Assembly (NCBI GenBank): GCA_963556145.1
Contig: OY744465.1
Span: 4,650,001-4,714,000, forward strand
Source of the DNA: Hygrocybe punicea
Lineage: Eukaryota > Basidiomycota > Agaricomycetes > Agaricales > Hygrophoraceae
Direction: 5' to 3'
Length of the DNA stretch: 64,000 nt
Positions 1 through 13,459 of this stretch are shown in pieces. A program made the translations under genes and the position numbers. The notes under the pieces were generated by a model that ran no database searches, was not told the DNA's origin, and saw nothing but the letters and a program-made list of their open reading frames with translations. Numbering within the stretch: position 1 is the stretch's first letter; each line of letters begins with the position of its first letter.

Positions 1-2557
1 ACTTATCGAAGGTCCTCTCCTCAACCCAAAACGGATGGAGGAAGCCATTAAAGTGTCGAAGTTTATTCGCAGGCTTATGTTTTTCTTTGATCCTTTCAGT
101 CATCGGTTTTCGGATATACCCAATCTGAAGGTGAGATGCCAGTCATTCCATTTGATACTTTATTTATTATTAACCCATGCGCCGCACGTCATGACCTTAG
201 TCCAATCTTAAATGGGTACGATTAGGGTCTTCTTTATTAACGACCCTGATGTCCAGTGCCGACGGCTTGAAATATCTTTCCACGGAGGACCATTTCTTAA
301 CTCAGATTGTCAGGAGCTTTGCCCAACTCGATCCTGTAAGCTTCCGTTTGTTCTGACAGACATCCTTTCCACGACTGAACCCTTCCGAAGTTCAATGGTC
401 CTCCTGATTCAGACCCTATTTTCTCAAAGAAACGTGTCACAGATACTTTGACTTATGGCTACTTTGACATGCTGGGGACTCTTAGCAAACACAACGAGGG
501 TGTTGAGTATGTCCCTGCATAATTCCCGTGAATTATATCCATAATATGTATCCCAGGTTGATGGAGAAATTCAAGGTTTTTACAGCCTTCTACCATCTCA
601 GCGAGCTTCGGAGTCGAGAAGATCTAATCAAAGGGATTATCGAGAATCTTCATTATGACATGTATGCTGATTTTTTCTTGCGTCATCCGTTTTTATTCAC
701 ACCTTACTTGAGTGATGGCCATCCACGCATCATACTGTCAAAAGCACTTACGTCGACCTACAAAGTGTGTCAATCACAAAATCTCTCGCTACTGCCCTGA
801 TAGTTTCTCCCTGTCAGCATATCCGACTATATGCCACCAACCACTTAGGAGAACTAATCCGGGGCTCACCCAACGCGAATTCCTGGACCCTTCGTCTTTT
901 ACTTACCCAATTGTACGATCCTGCGACGGAGGTGTGCGAGATGGCTGTACATTGCATGGAAGAAGCATGTGAAGATAAGGACATTCTGCAGCTCGTCGTT
1001 GAGATGCAACCTACAATGGACCACCTGGGTGAAATCGGGCATCCTTTATTGCTGAAGTGAGTTCATGTCAGTACAGTAAGGGCGGCGGCACTCACTGATA
1101 CTGGCAAGGTTTATGTCAACACCGATGGGTTTTCGCTACTTGTACGACGCTGGCTATATCGACCGAGAGATGGACATGTGGTTCCATGTATGCTCATCAT
1201 TCAGTCTTCCAGCATCATTATTTATTCCATCTCTTTCAGGAGCGTAACATCTACTACGTGGTTCAGGTGGAGGTATTTCTCACTAAAGTCTTCTCGTCTG
1301 ACCATACGGAGGACGATGATGATATTTTGTGCGGTCATCTGTTTCCTAGTCCATGACACCCACTGACATGGCAACGTAGGGCGTTCGACGGAACCGTTCC
1401 TCCACATTTCTATGGTGAGATGTCGAAGACAGAGCTTGGTTGTCAAGTGCTACAAGAGAAGGGCCATTTCACCGAGTTTTCGCACTTTATCAAGCAACAT
1501 GGTCTGGAAAGTGAAGACACTGATCTCATCGTGAAGTTGAAAAGTATTCTCTGGACAGTCGTATGTCTCTCGTCCAAATGCTTGTGCCTTTCCACTCAGT
1601 AAAGCTCCAGGGCAACGTTGGCGCAACAGAAGGTGGTCTTCCTTTCCTTGAAGAAGAGGAAGTCATACCAGCCATATTGGAAATAGCAGAACAATCTCTC
1701 ATTCCTTCTGTTCGAGGGTGTGTAAAGGCGGTCATTAATCAAGTTATTCCTAGCTTACATTTACCTGATTATGAGGACATGTTTCTTTGTCCTTGGCCTT
1801 ATTTCTTCAACGTCACAAGGGGCCGAGATTCTCGACGATTACCAATGGGAAGCAACCCTTTCCCCGCTAGGCCTACCCACAGGATTGTGTATTCCAGTGG
1901 ACATGATTAAATTTGTTTCTGTAGGTGTTTCACAGTGTCTACTATACTCCGTTCATACCATATCAGATGCCCACTTGGGAGCCAGTCCTACCTCAAAACG
2001 ATAAAGATGCTCGCCTGTTGCCTCCAACGTCACAGACCGAGTTGGAAGTGATCACTGCGATTCAGAACTTGGCGAACACAGTAATCGCCAACGCAGCCTC
2101 GCGATCGCTTGCCAGGTGTGTTTACCCCTTGCAGATTAAGGTATACCAACGAAACTTTGGTTGTTGTAGAATGAAATCACGACCAGAATATCAATCAATA
2201 TTTTGCTCGCCGTCCTCGTTCTATCGAACCCTTCATACCATATCTACGCAACGATACCGACTGCCCGTTCGAAGATATATCCTAGAACTGTTCAACATTG
2301 AACTCGATGCTGATGTTGTGCAATTGTTATCGGATTGTGCGATATCACTTCGAGCACCCTCGTCTTTCAAGGTCTCTAATCAACCCTCCAATCGTGTCGT
2401 GAGTATGTTCGGTCGATTGGGTCGTTCGCGGAGAGTTTCTGAAAGTGACGAGGATGAGGATTATTTGGACATAAGCGAGGAACAGAATGATCTTATGCAG
2501 GAGCAACCTGCCATTAGCCTTTGGCCTGTCAGTGTTATCAAAGGATTTGCTATTTGA
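1..2557 (+). CDS. AVO3: TORC2 subunit, Rictor/Avo3/Ste20 family (5' truncated)
   Basis: This is the C-terminal part of the Rictor-family scaffold of TOR complex 2, which acts at the plasma membrane in actin, sphingolipid and AGC-kinase control. The upstream part lies outside the window. Exon pieces read in order: a helical segment around RRLMFFFDPFSHRFSDI, then NHLGELIRGSPN, then the hallmark block DHLGEIGHPLLLKFMSTPMG (about 1018-1130) followed by YIDREMDMWF and NIYYVVQVEVFL. These match the conserved late domains of Rictor. The last exons read RYRLPVRRYILELFNIELD (about 2258-2315) and an acidic tail with ESDEDEDYLDISEEQ, ending in TGA at 2555. At least eight short introns are needed, so the internal edges are approximate. 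It is convergent with the channel gene that stops at 2801, leaving about 240 bp between them. The family assignment is firm; the exact C-terminus is less so. Confidence 0.85.
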
Positions 2558-2800
2558 TCAATGAAAGCGGATCTTTATTGTTTCATCTACACCACTGGTG
2601 AGTGACTTTGCATTGAATATGGTGACATCCATGGCATAGAATCAGCCCAATACTAGCCCTTATCGAGAGAGAACCCAGTGCAAACGGAGCTATTTGCCAT
2701 CCATCATCCAATTGTGTAGTGCCTTTCCGGAAGCGTGTGTCCCTTGTAGGGTTCAAATCATGCAAACACACTGCGGTAGAATTATTTGATATCGCCATCA

Positions 2801-5800
2801 TTATGCTTTCGCAAATAGCCATGAAGTCAACCAAGATTGCTTGGGCGTCGTTTTCTTCTCCACCTCTTCCTGCTCTTCTTTCAATCGTTCGGCTCGAGCC
2901 GCCTCCTCGGACATCACTTCTTGAGCTACAGCCTCCTGAGTGGTGATCGTTTGGGTGGGTAGCACGGTTGAGTGGAAAGCCAATCGTGACCCATGAGGGT
3001 TTGATGGATGAAGCGACGGCACGAAGTCTGCCCGAGCACGGACATCAGGCTGTGCTTGCAACAAGTGGTCTACAGAAACAGAACGACAAATTCGCGGGAG
3101 CTCCCTAGGGGCCGCAGCCTCTGATGGTAGAGCTCGGTTGACTGAACCCACTGAAAATGAGCGGAAGCGGAAGGGCACAGAGCCCTCAAATACGGTCGGC
3201 CTACGGATGCTACGCATCTCCGTTCCCATACCGTTGGATATCCGACGCGTAAACAAGGAAGGACGACTCCGACCGGCATCCTCTACATCGTCTTCATTCT
3301 CAATAGCATGCACGCGCTTTGCGATCGCCAATGGCAGATCAATTTCTTCGGAACCGGTGTATTGTCTCCTAAGAATGTTTCCGCTTGGTGCATCCTCGGC
3401 GCTCGATGTTAGTGCCGTGGTGGTTGGCGTGGGTGATGTCTCCGCATTGCCGAACCATGTTCCCAGCTGTCCCGACTTTGGTTCACTAGTCAAAGAGGCG
3501 AGAAAGTCCACCGTATCGTCAAGGTCGAGAATTCCAAACGGATTACGGGGAAGCCACAAATTGTTGTTGATGGCCCGGGTGTAATAGGGATTATCGTAAG
3601 GAAGATCCGCGTTTGGTTGATCATCCCAAGGTATAGGGGGTGGATGGCGCACAACAGGGCCCCGAAATTCTGGCATCCTCCGGGGTTGTTCCTCTACAGT
3701 CAATTGGGCTTGTTGGATATGTGTTGCACGGTTAGTCAATTGATCGTCCCGGCGGATGTCTTTTTGGAACGCCACTGCCACGTTATGAGCATTTGGGTTG
3801 CTTATTCCGTGGAGGTCCAAAGACACAGAGTTGAGTCGGGTAAATGCTGGACGGTCAGGTCCGAATGGGTTGGGTTGACGTCGTGTTGGGTGACGAATCC
3901 TCTGACGGACTGTCGAGTACGAAAAATTAGCCCAATCTGGAAGTCGCCAGGTCGAGATAGGAGGCTCTGAACGCGACAATGCGACCAAAGCGGAACTGGT
4001 GAGGTCGCCATTTGATTGGTTGCCGCCGGTATTGGAAGCTTCTGACTCAGTAGTCCCACTGCTACCATCCTGTCCACAAATTATTTGAGCTTCAGAAATG
4101 TCTTGTGATTCAAATTGTGCGCGGCAGAAGCGTGTCATCCTACAAGAATGGTTTGAGCATGGACTCTCTTTCACAAACGAAGAAAAAACGAGCCAGATTT
4201 TCACAATGGCGGTAAAGACGATCAAGAAGGCAGCCAGGGCCACGTTAATATCCTTCTGAAGAACTGCCATATAGGCTAAAAACACTGCCTAGAAGGAGAT
4301 GGCAAGGATCCGTAATTCTCCTATTAATAGCGGTAGCGCACAAACCTGAGCAAGCATTAAACCTGTAATCCTAGCGTTAGAATAACAGTTGTACAAAATA
4401 GGGCGAAAGGTACTAGCCATCCAAGGAATACCGAACTATCCTAATTAAAATGAGTTGTCCATTCCCTTCATAATTCTTGGCATAAACATGTATTAACTTG
4501 GTTGGCAAGATTAAGAGCGACACGCGGCATACGAAGGCAACTGCATACTTGGTGTTTGATAATACCTACAATAAGGTGAGAGTTCAGTACTTCACACTAG
4601 ATGCCAAAATGCACATACCCGATTCTATAAAGTAATATAATGTTCCAAACGGTATCACAAGAGGGTTGAGCACGGAAAATAGAAGGACCACATGCAGAAC
4701 AAGGAGATGTGTCGGAAGCCAGTCTAGTTGCCCGTGCTCAGAGACTCCCATAGCATGACATGGAAAGATACGAACAATAATAATTGAATGTGCGTGGCCG
4801 AATACCCACGGCTCGTTTGCGTGGAGTGATTTGGCGACTAGTAGACGGATACATGATAAGGGGAAGCTACATCCCCGATCAATCAAGTCATAAATGAGCA
4901 ATCCACAATAACTCACTCCAACTGTTGACAACAATAGTTGAATACATCAACAGGCGGTACTTTGAACACCAAAGGTTACATACACAACGCAAGCTCGAAT
5001 CCGCCATGCATAGCCACTGTGAAGATCACTGTAATTTTCAGAAATATCAGCGGCGCCATGGAGATATGGTCGTCAATTTTCACTTACGCCAGCCCACATA
5101 AAAGGGCCCTGCAGTTGGGAAACTTAATGCAACAACGTTCAGAAGCTGAGAGGTAGACCTGATGGAGGTGAGAAAGGATTGTAGGGCCGCTGTCCCAACG
5201 CAAAAAAATACCAGGACGTTTACGATGAGAAATTTATAATACCGAGTCATGATCAAATCGTGGAGGGCCGAAAGTGTCGTTATAGTATGCGCTTTTTTCG
5301 CGATCAAGAGAAGGATGACAGGTATGAGCAACGCGAGAAGTGCAACCAAGAGGGTGGGAAGGAAAGATTGGATCAATTCCTCCTCCCAGGGGTGCAGGTC
5401 CAGGTATGCTTTCTAATGGGCGCTATTATTAGCGAATCAGCAGAAGCGAACACTAGGTCTCACCAGCTTCGGCAGGAAAGTACTGATGTTCTGGATCGAC
5501 ACCAGGCCGATCAGTAGCGAGACGGGAAATAGCCAGAAAACGGTGAATGCCCTATGCAAGATGAAAATTGTAAGATGGTGCATAGCGAACTTGGAACACA
5601 GCACGCTTACCAAACCCCGAAATTAACCACCCAATCTTTAAGAAACTATGGAAAGTCAAGTAAGCTTTTATAATGCCAAAATGAAGAATGCCACGTGATA
5701 CCTCCACTCCGAAATTGCATTTCATGAGTCTGATCCAATCTATGTCATGGTACCCAGGTGCCATCGTAACGAGGCAGGCAAGCGGGTTGTTTGGGTGGAC

Positions 5801-7811
5801 GGCAAGGTACTTACAAGCCCTCCTAGCATCGCGAGGATCAGCGAATGTCACGAAAGCTGTGGAAACGGGATCAAAATCAGCAACGGCCTTGGCACGATTC
5901 TCTGTAATGAGAGAAGTCAAGAGCGCAAGTTTGGCAGTATAATAGTCGACAGCCGGAACCGTTTGACCGCGGAAGAAATGCGAGAGATTGATAAGGGGCT
6001 GATATGGGTCAAGGGTGGCACGGTCGAGACGAAGAAGAGCTTCCCATATAGTGGGGCTTTGGGGGCTTTGGGCTTCAGGAGGGGGATAGGCTTGCGTAGT
6101 GACCATGTCCACGTCTGTACCATTCTCGTCCTCGGACGCCTGCCTACGAAGCTTTCGGAATGCGTGCCTGAACTTAGATGCATTTCGGGCTCGCATAGCC
6201 ATTGGTTTCTGCAAACCAAATTCCTCTACGAAAGGTGCAAGTGCCCGGATCAGTGTCATCATACGGGCGTCGTCCTCAGACGCATCGACCTTGTGTGGTT
6301 CGCCATGCTCCAAATCGGACGTACGGCGGGGGAGTCCTGCTGACTTAGTTGTTAATGTCCTTGGATGCGCATTCTCGCGTTCTTGCCTTCGATGCATTTC
6401 TCGTTTAACGGCCAGGAGCGCCTTTCGAGCCAATCGAATATGTGCAGATTCTAGGCGCCGCAATACCTCTTCACGCCGTTCCAGCAGTGAAGCTAATTCC
6501 GTCATTTTGCGAGCAACGACCACGCGTTCGATGATCGGAACGTCCTCCGAATTGATATTGGCCGCTTCTGGGACAGCAACACCATCAGTGGAGGCATCCA
6601 TTGGGCGTGCAGTTAAAAGATGAGCGGGGATGCGTTTCGCCTTGTTAAACATGAAGGCAAACGATTTGTTGAAGAAGCCTGGTTGAGTGGATGATGGGAG
6701 TCCCACAGATGGTTTGTCGAGGGTGCGGGACATGAAATATTCAAAGTATTCCTTGAGTTCCTTCTCTGACCTTAGCTGCTGAGGGACGTTAGAGACCATG
6801 ACAGATCGCATTCTCAGGCCTTTGCAACCGTGATCCTGGCAAAGACCGACGACATCCAAAAAGTTGTACTGTGGGTGGGGGTGAGCATGCTCCTGAGCGT
6901 CTTTTTCCTGATCATCGTGAGCCGCCATTTGTTTAGCGGCAGACTCGATTTGCTGGGCACGCAGGCGGAAGGCACCAAAGCAAATCCACACCAACGTCAC
7001 CATCCACGACAACGTCAACCAAAAGAGAAGGCAGATATGTAACCACAGAAGCGACCGTCCCCGGCTAGTTATGACTAGGGATGAGATCAAAGCGCGGGTC
7101 ATAGATTTGGAAGAGATATTGCCGTCAGAAAACTTGACATGTATAGGCAATAGAATTGGAAAAATGGTAAAAGTCTGCAGCACGCAAAACCAGACTGGAG
7201 ATAATATTGAGCAATATTATATTCGGAATGAACTCGAAACATACAGCAGCCACGAAGGAAACGTGTGTAGAGTGTTGCATCGACACCTCTTAATTCCCGT
7301 AATTTGTCCTCGGGGAAGAAAACAGTTCGTCTGACCCACGACAAGGGCCACCCCGCAAAGGAAGGCGGAGACGGATCCCTGTATCATTAAATGGAGAAAA
7401 AATTGGTAGTGTGAGAATGTGACATACTTGGCCCAGGATCTTCCCTGATATAGGCTTTGGATAGAACGTAAGCATGGAAGATGAGCGCTGAACAAAGAAC
7501 CGCCAAAGCACCCCGCGTACAACTCGCCCGTATAAAGAATATCATTGTATAGGAGGCGAAAGTGACTCACTATCCAAACTCCCAAGACTCTCTGCTTCCG
7601 AGGCTGCCATCTCCACAATACTCCCCCCTACGTCTCCTCTTGAAGAATTCTTGAACAGTGATAGCAAGAACGGAGATACATATTGCGATTACCGACTGGT
7701 TGGTGAGCCCACTATAGCCGCGGCTCTATCTTAATTTCGATCCAAAGAATGATAGATTCAAGGCTGTCACCTGTAGTTTCTGGCGAATGGCCTGGTATAT
7801 TGATCGCTCAT
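2801..7811 (-). CDS. CSC1/OSCA/TMEM63-family (DUF221) membrane channel
   Basis: This is a predicted hyperosmolality- or mechanically gated, calcium-permeable channel of the CSC1/OSCA/TMEM63 family. The start is ATG at 7811 (MSDQYTRPF). A 57-nt intron is followed by a first membrane helix (SVIAICISVLAITVQEFF), then RESWEFGYA. Further on come GWPLSWVRRTVFFPEDKL and LQTFTIFPILLPIHVKF, the usual N-terminal layout. The cytosolic RRM-like loop is clear: MRSVMVSNVPQQLRSEKELK, the substrate-like AFVTFADPRDARRACKYLAV, and HDIDWIRLMKCNFGVEVSRG. The 7TM core is split over many exons between about 5.55 and 4.2 kb (for example FLPTLLVALLALLIPVILLL). The long final exon (about 4285-2801) encodes a soluble, disordered tail ending in KQSWLTSWLFAKA. 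It lies 161 bp downstream of NDUFS4 on the same strand. Family is certain; internal exons in the TM core were not all placed. Confidence 0.88.
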
Positions 7812-7972
7812 TTCACCGCCAAACTGAAAACCGAGTTGCACGTATCGTGGGGAAGATACTAGGTAGAGACGGACAGCCTGAGGATCTTGAGTGTCCCGAA
7901 ATGGCACACGTGACTTTCATTTCGGTTTCACTCAAGAAAAATACTGGGTTGCAAACACAAGTGAATATTAAT

Positions 7973-8714
7973 CTACTTGGTACGGGCGATGCGCAGCTTG
8001 TTTGGTTTGTACACAAAGTTCTCCGAATAATTCTTGGGCGGAATCTTCCTGACCGTAGGAGGTTGCCTAATTCGTAGACAAATTCAGTTTGAGGAATACA
8101 CTGAAGAGACTCGGACTCACACGTAATAATCCCATCCTGAAAATTATGAACAGGTACGTTGTCAGACAAGGAAAGTTTTTAACGCATCGCCGGGCCTACC
8201 TTGCTTCTCAGCAAAATGCATGGCATCCTCCTTTGATCGGAATGACAGACGAGTGCCTTGCATGTAGTCGGCACTTGAGGATTATGCTGAAACTTGGCCA
8301 TATTAAATAAACGACAAGCGTGCTCACGAACTGGCCCAACCCATCAATGGATTCTCCCACCGGCCACCTCCTTGCAAAATATCCCAATCAATGCGCCAAC
8401 GTTCCGTCTTCGCTGCACCACTCTGCATGGTGTTCCGTGTTGGCTGGAAGATGCGTACTGCACGATGGCGAAGCTCCGCTGGAAAAATAATGAACAGAAA
8501 TATTAACACACGTTTTGGAGGATACGAACTGACCGGGTGCGCCACTAATAACATCTGCGGTCGTGACTTCCCCTGGCTGATCTGGTATCACGATGTCCTG
8601 GCCATCCTTTTCTGTCGCAATGGCCGAATCCGCGAACTGGCGACTGAGAGTAATAGTAAACCTTCTCAGAGCATGTTGTGGGAATGCCCGGTGACAACCA
8701 CGAAGGAGAGACAT
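7973..8714 (-). CDS. NDUFS4: NADH:ubiquinone oxidoreductase subunit NDUFS4 (complex I 18/21-kDa subunit)
   Basis: This is an accessory subunit of the N-module of mitochondrial complex I. Five exons were resolved by eye: 8714-8534, 8478-8328, 8273-8200, 8136-8121 and 7973-8048. They total 498 nt, or 165 aa plus stop. The N-terminus (MSLLRGCHRAFPQHALRRFT) looks like a mitochondrial presequence. The family core follows: AVRIFQPTRNTMQSG, RWENPLMGWASS, then FRSKEDAMHFAEKQGWDYYV and IPPKNYSENFVYKPNKLRIA. The fourth exon is only 16 nt and encodes the GWDYYV block. Its donor reads gtgagt and its acceptor ttttcag, and the frame is kept only if it is included. The gene is divergent from CSE1, with start codons about 130 bp apart. 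Confidence 0.95.
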
Positions 8715-8844
8715 CGTTGGAATGTGGTACTGGTCGGGGTTTTATTATTAATATTATGTAATAATAATAATAAGATTATGCACCGAAAAAGTAAAGCCCA
8801 GTGTTCACCTTGACCGTGGCGTGTTCATTGTGCTCAGAACCACC
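8715..8844. promoter_or_regulatory. Short bidirectional promoter, NDUFS4 / CSE1
   Basis: Only 130 bp separate the two divergent start codons. The middle carries an A/T-rich run of ATT/AAT triplets (about 8742-8772) with an imperfect inverted character (tattattaatattatg followed by taataataataa). No TATA box can be called with confidence. Both promoters and both 5' leaders must fit here. That it acts as a shared promoter is inferred from spacing alone. Confidence 0.5.
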
Positions 8845-11800
8845 ATGACCGATGTACCAGCTCTCTTACAAGCATCCCTTGCTCCCGACACGCGTAAGCA
8901 AGCAGAAAACGATCTTACGCTACTTAGCACTCAATCTGGCTTTCTTTCAAATCTCCTCCGCCTCATTCTCGACTCTTCTCAACATCGTGCCGTCCGATTA
9001 TCTGGAAGTATTTTCCTAAAGAATATTGCAAGGTCAAGATGGGAAGAGGTATATGGCCATGCTGTTTGGTGGCATTTCTTGCGTTTACAATATTGTGATC
9101 GTTTTGAACCACCAGTATGTCCAGCCACTCCCTGAACAGGACAAGGCATCCTTGCGATCGGAACTTATACCGGCCATGCTTGCCCTGTCAAGTCCATCCG
9201 ACAAATCTATTCGTTCACAAGTCGCAGAAACAGTTTCGCTCATTGCAGAACTTGATTTTCCTTCCAAATGGCCAGATGTCATCGATGTTCGTCTGGAAGC
9301 AATATTAATTTGTTACCACCACCCGCTGATGCCTCACACTTAGCAACTCGTCGCGTCTTTATCTCCAACAGAATATCTCATCAATATCGGTGTCCTCGAA
9401 ACCGCACATTCGATATTCCGTCCCTGGCGCTCACTCGTCCGTTCAGATAAACTGTATTCGGAAATAAACCTGGTTTTCAAGACATTCATGACACCCTTCC
9501 TTCAACTCTTCCGCCAAACGGCCAACCTTCTTCTCGTGTACGAGTCTGCTCCACTGCCCAACTACGAGTTACTAGCGCAATGTCAAATCCTGCTGGTTGA
9601 CATCTACTTCGACTTTTCATGCCAAGATTTGCCGCCCGATCTTGAAGACTGTCACAAAGAGTTCTTTGAACCTCCAGGGGGTTGGTTCCAGAAGTTCTTG
9701 ACTTGGAACCCTCAAGGGCCATGTAGCGAAGTGAGTTTATCGGTTTGCATTGTACTTCAGATTAAAAAACTACCGTTTATTGGCGCCAGTCTGCAGATAA
9801 TACGCCGTCACTCGAATCCCAAATAAAGACCCGTGTCCTAGAGATTGCAGAGGTGGGTTTATGAGTCCAGTTTATTTTTGACTCTCATCATTCGCCTGCG
9901 CAGTTATATGTTAAATTGTACCCTGAACAACTACAGGCATCTTCGGCTGTTGAAGCTTTCGTGCAGGGAGTGTGGGCTCTTGTTGGGCCCGGTAAACTCC
10001 TAGGTGTAACTGATGATGCAGTATGTTGTGATGTTTGTTGAGCTGCCGCTGATTGGACGCAATTTTGATAGTTATTCTCTCAATCCCTACGATTCCTTTC
10101 AACCACCATCCGAACAGGCTACTATAAGGAGCTATTCGGCTCACGAGACACGATCTCCTCGCTAGTTCAGGGCGTAGTTGTTCCCCATGTTGGACTGCGA
10201 GGTACATTTTCGATTAGTGTCCTCAGACCTTTTTTAGTTACAGAAGTCTTCAGAGCACGATATGGAGCAGTTTGAAGACGATCCGTTGGAATTCATCCGC
10301 CTTGATCTTTCACTGCCTGCCGCAGGAATAGGCGGCACAGATGTCACAACGCGCCGTCAAGCTACTGCCGATGTACTACAAGCCCTTGTGAGCTCTGGAT
10401 ATGAGGGAGAAACCACCGAGATAGTCGGTTCTTGGATCACCAGAGGGCTCCAGGAGTACAACTCTAACCCAGTACAAAATTGGAAAGCTAAGGACAGCGC
10501 CGTGTACCTGTTCACGGCGATTGCCACTAGGGGTTCCACTACACAAGTTGCACACTTACTATTTTTCGGTACTTAAGTTAACAGGACTGTTTAACAGCAT
10601 GGTGTTACTTCAACCAACGCGCTCCTGGATGTGGTCAACTTTTTTTCAGATAACGTTTTTCAAGATCTGCAGGCCGAACCAGGGCGTGTTCATCCGATCT
10701 TACCAGCCGACGCCATTCGATTCCTCCACACATTCCGCAACCAGGTCCGTATATTCATTTTCTTCCTTGAGTTATGACCAATTTTTACACAGCTAACGAA
10801 ATCTCAACTACTCTCTGTATTGCCTTTGCTGGCGCGGCATATTGGATCGGATAACTACGTTACGTACACGTACGCTGCCATTACTATCGAACGCATTCTA
10901 TTCATCAAACAACACGGACGATTACTGTGTGTCAAATATATTTTTGCATCGATTTAATGTAACCAATTTTCAGGTTTTCCCAAGCAGATGTCCATGACAT
11001 CATATCAGATTTACTGAAAGGACTTTTGGGAAAGATTGAGATGGCCGATAACCCCCAAAGTGTGGCGGAAAATGACCATCTGATGAAATGTATGTTGAAC
11101 TCTGCGTCGTATTCCTCGTTCCCTGAGCTGGATCACAAAGGTGTCATGCGAATCATTGTTACGGCACGACAAGCATTGATAAAGGAGTACGACCTGATCT
11201 TACATCGACTGGTTACCATCCTCGGCGTGATTTCGAAGAACCCAAGCAATCCCAACTTTGATCAATATATTTTCGAGAGTATATCTGCATTGGTTAGGTT
11301 AGAATATCAATTGTGCTTCACTCAGCATTTCATTAATCGCTGGGACAGATTCATCGTGAGCGAAGATATATCCACCCTCCCTACATTTGAGGGGGTACTC
11401 TTCGGACCATTCACTGTCATTCTTCAGCAAGACATCGATCGTAAGATTGTCTCGCAGACTTGCAATAATGCCAACTAATGTTCTGACGCAGAGTACATAC
11501 CATATGTCTTCCAGATACTGGCCCAGATGCTTCAGTTGCACGCAGCGGACGTTCCAGAAGCATATCGCAGTTTACTTCCGTTCCTCTTTACACCAACGAT
11601 CTGGCAGCAAAAAGGGTCCATCCCTGGTCTCGTCAAGTTAATAAAAGCATTCTTGGCAAACGACAGCAAACAGATGATTATTGCTGGTCAAATCACACCT
11701 GTTCTTGCTGTCGTGCAGCAGCGCCTCATCCCATCGAAACTCAACGATGTGTGGGGCTTTGAGCTGTTGTACTCTGTGGTTCAATATGTCCCCCTGTACG

Positions 11801-12609
11801 TGCGAGATCGTCTTGTTGGGCTTTTACTGATTTGACTTGATGAACGTGGCAGATCCGAACTTAGCCAATATTTCAAAGTCCTGATCATGACACTGTTAAC
11901 TCGCTTGCAAACTAGCAGAACGGACAAATTCGCATATATGTTCACCCTTTTTTTGATGTTTGCCATGGCCATCAACGTGGACGGTCTTTCGCCTGACTAT
12001 GTCATCCGCACACTGGAAGAAATACAACCTTGGTGAGAGCTCACTTGAGTGGCATCTAATCCTCTAACATTTCTCCAGCTTGTGGTCGCAGATACTCGCA
12101 AATATCATCATTCCTCAGATTCCCAAAATGCTCCCCAAAGATCGCAAAACCATTGTTGTGGGCTTGACCAGAATGTTGACACAAAGCACATTCATGCTAC
12201 AAGAACCGAATGTCCAGACATGGTGAATCCAAATATCTATTTGTTCACCGGATTTCGGATTTGAACTGAATTGCATTTAATTATCAGGCCGGCCGCTTTC
12301 ACTGCTTTGATCAAACTCTTTCACGAACCACAACACCTGGCTAGAAAATCGGACGAAGATCCTGACGCCGGTTTTACAGAAATTGACTACGAAGAACAAA
12401 TGGCAGGTTATCAGGCAGCCTATTCGAGGCTCGCCGCGTCGGAGTCAGCTCAGAAAGACCCTGTTGCATATGTTGAGCAACCACTAGTGTTTCTTGGACA
12501 GCAGCTGGCAACCTTGTCTAGCACGCATCCACAGGTGCAAAACTTGCTCCTTGCGGGAGATCCGACAGTCGTTCGTCCATTTTTACAGCAGTTGGGATAT
12601 AAGGTTTAA
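8845..12609 (+). CDS. CSE1: Exportin-2 / CSE1 (importin-alpha re-exporter)
   Basis: This is a karyopherin-beta that returns importin-alpha to the cytoplasm with RanGTP. The start is ATG at 8845 (MTDVPALLQASL); the open frame upstream has only GTG codons. The importin-beta N-terminal repeat is clear: RAVRLSGSIFLKNIARSRW, then DKASLRSELIPAMLALSS and SLIAELDFPSKWPDVID. The middle exons carry EEQFEDDPLEFIRLDL, the CSE1-typical segment before the long HEAT array. The C-terminal CSE1 domain includes EYDLILHRLVTILGVISKNP, QIPKMLPKDRKTIVVGLTRM and ARKSDEDPDAGFTEIDYEEQ. The end is LQQLGYKV with stop TAA at 12607. About twelve short introns are required. Overall size (about 950-970 aa) fits the family. 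Confidence 0.93.
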
Positions 12610-13459
12610 TGGGCACCATGCATCGCATATCAGTTAGATACGAACATTGTCATTGCACTTGTATGAATATATCCCCATCCCAGTGATGTATGTTGGAATC
12701 TTGTTGCAATAATTGGTCTAGCACAGTACATTTACGAATAGGATGATAATGTCAGCCCCTTATACTACCCCAGTACCAGCACAGGCCTCGCCACGGCAGG
12801 AGTCCCCACAGAGGCACGTATTGAAAAGAAACCACTCATATACGTTTTATTATCGCTCTTGCCTCGTCCACCCACCCCTACACCCTCCAAAGTTTGGTCC
12901 ACGAAAGTCATCACCAGCAAACAAAATGATGCCGGTTTCCCTCTAGCGTCATCCCAAAACTCTGGATGGCAGGAAGTGAACCAGACAGCCGCCCCTCGCC
13001 GAATCCCAAAATGTGATCAAGAGCGTGTGGGCTCCCTGTGATCAGGGATGACAAAAGGCGGTCGAGGCGTATCATCCAAGTTGAAAACGGGCACAACTTC
13101 CAGTGTACTGTCGACCTGATAGGAAACTGAAATCATGAATAGAAGAGAATCATGAATAGAAGAGGTACGTGAAATATAATTTAAAAAAAACAATCCGGTC
13201 ATCTCACGTGATTATCCTTTTGGCGTAGGCGTAACTTGGATGTGAGAGTGAAGAGGCTGGGCAAGGGAAGAAGAGGGATAGCAAGGCCAGAACAGGTAGA
13301 CAGCGACAAACCAAGCCAGGTGGGAAGGGTTCGATAATGTTGTTGGTGGACGAAGGAAAGGTGGGAGTTGAGAACAGTGTCCGCAGGATTTTTTATGTGA
13401 AATATATAGTAAGAGAGGGGGGCTGGGGTTGGAGCGCAGGAAGAGCGGCAAGTCGTTAC
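12610..13459. other. Intergenic, convergent 3' ends of CSE1 and the FYR-domain gene
   Basis: I see no convincing gene in these 850 bp. Short open frames on both strands lack family motifs and splice logic. A small direct duplication of an AGAATCATGAATAGAAG unit occurs near 13133-13163. The rest is probably 3' untranslated sequence. An alternative is that the FYR gene on - splices past its apparent stop at 13460, since gtaacg follows that stop immediately. Confidence 0.4.

Noticed and set aside
5747..6623. Long plus-strand open frames across the channel gene
   Set aside because: They are antisense shadows of the RRM-like loop exon of the CSC1/OSCA gene.
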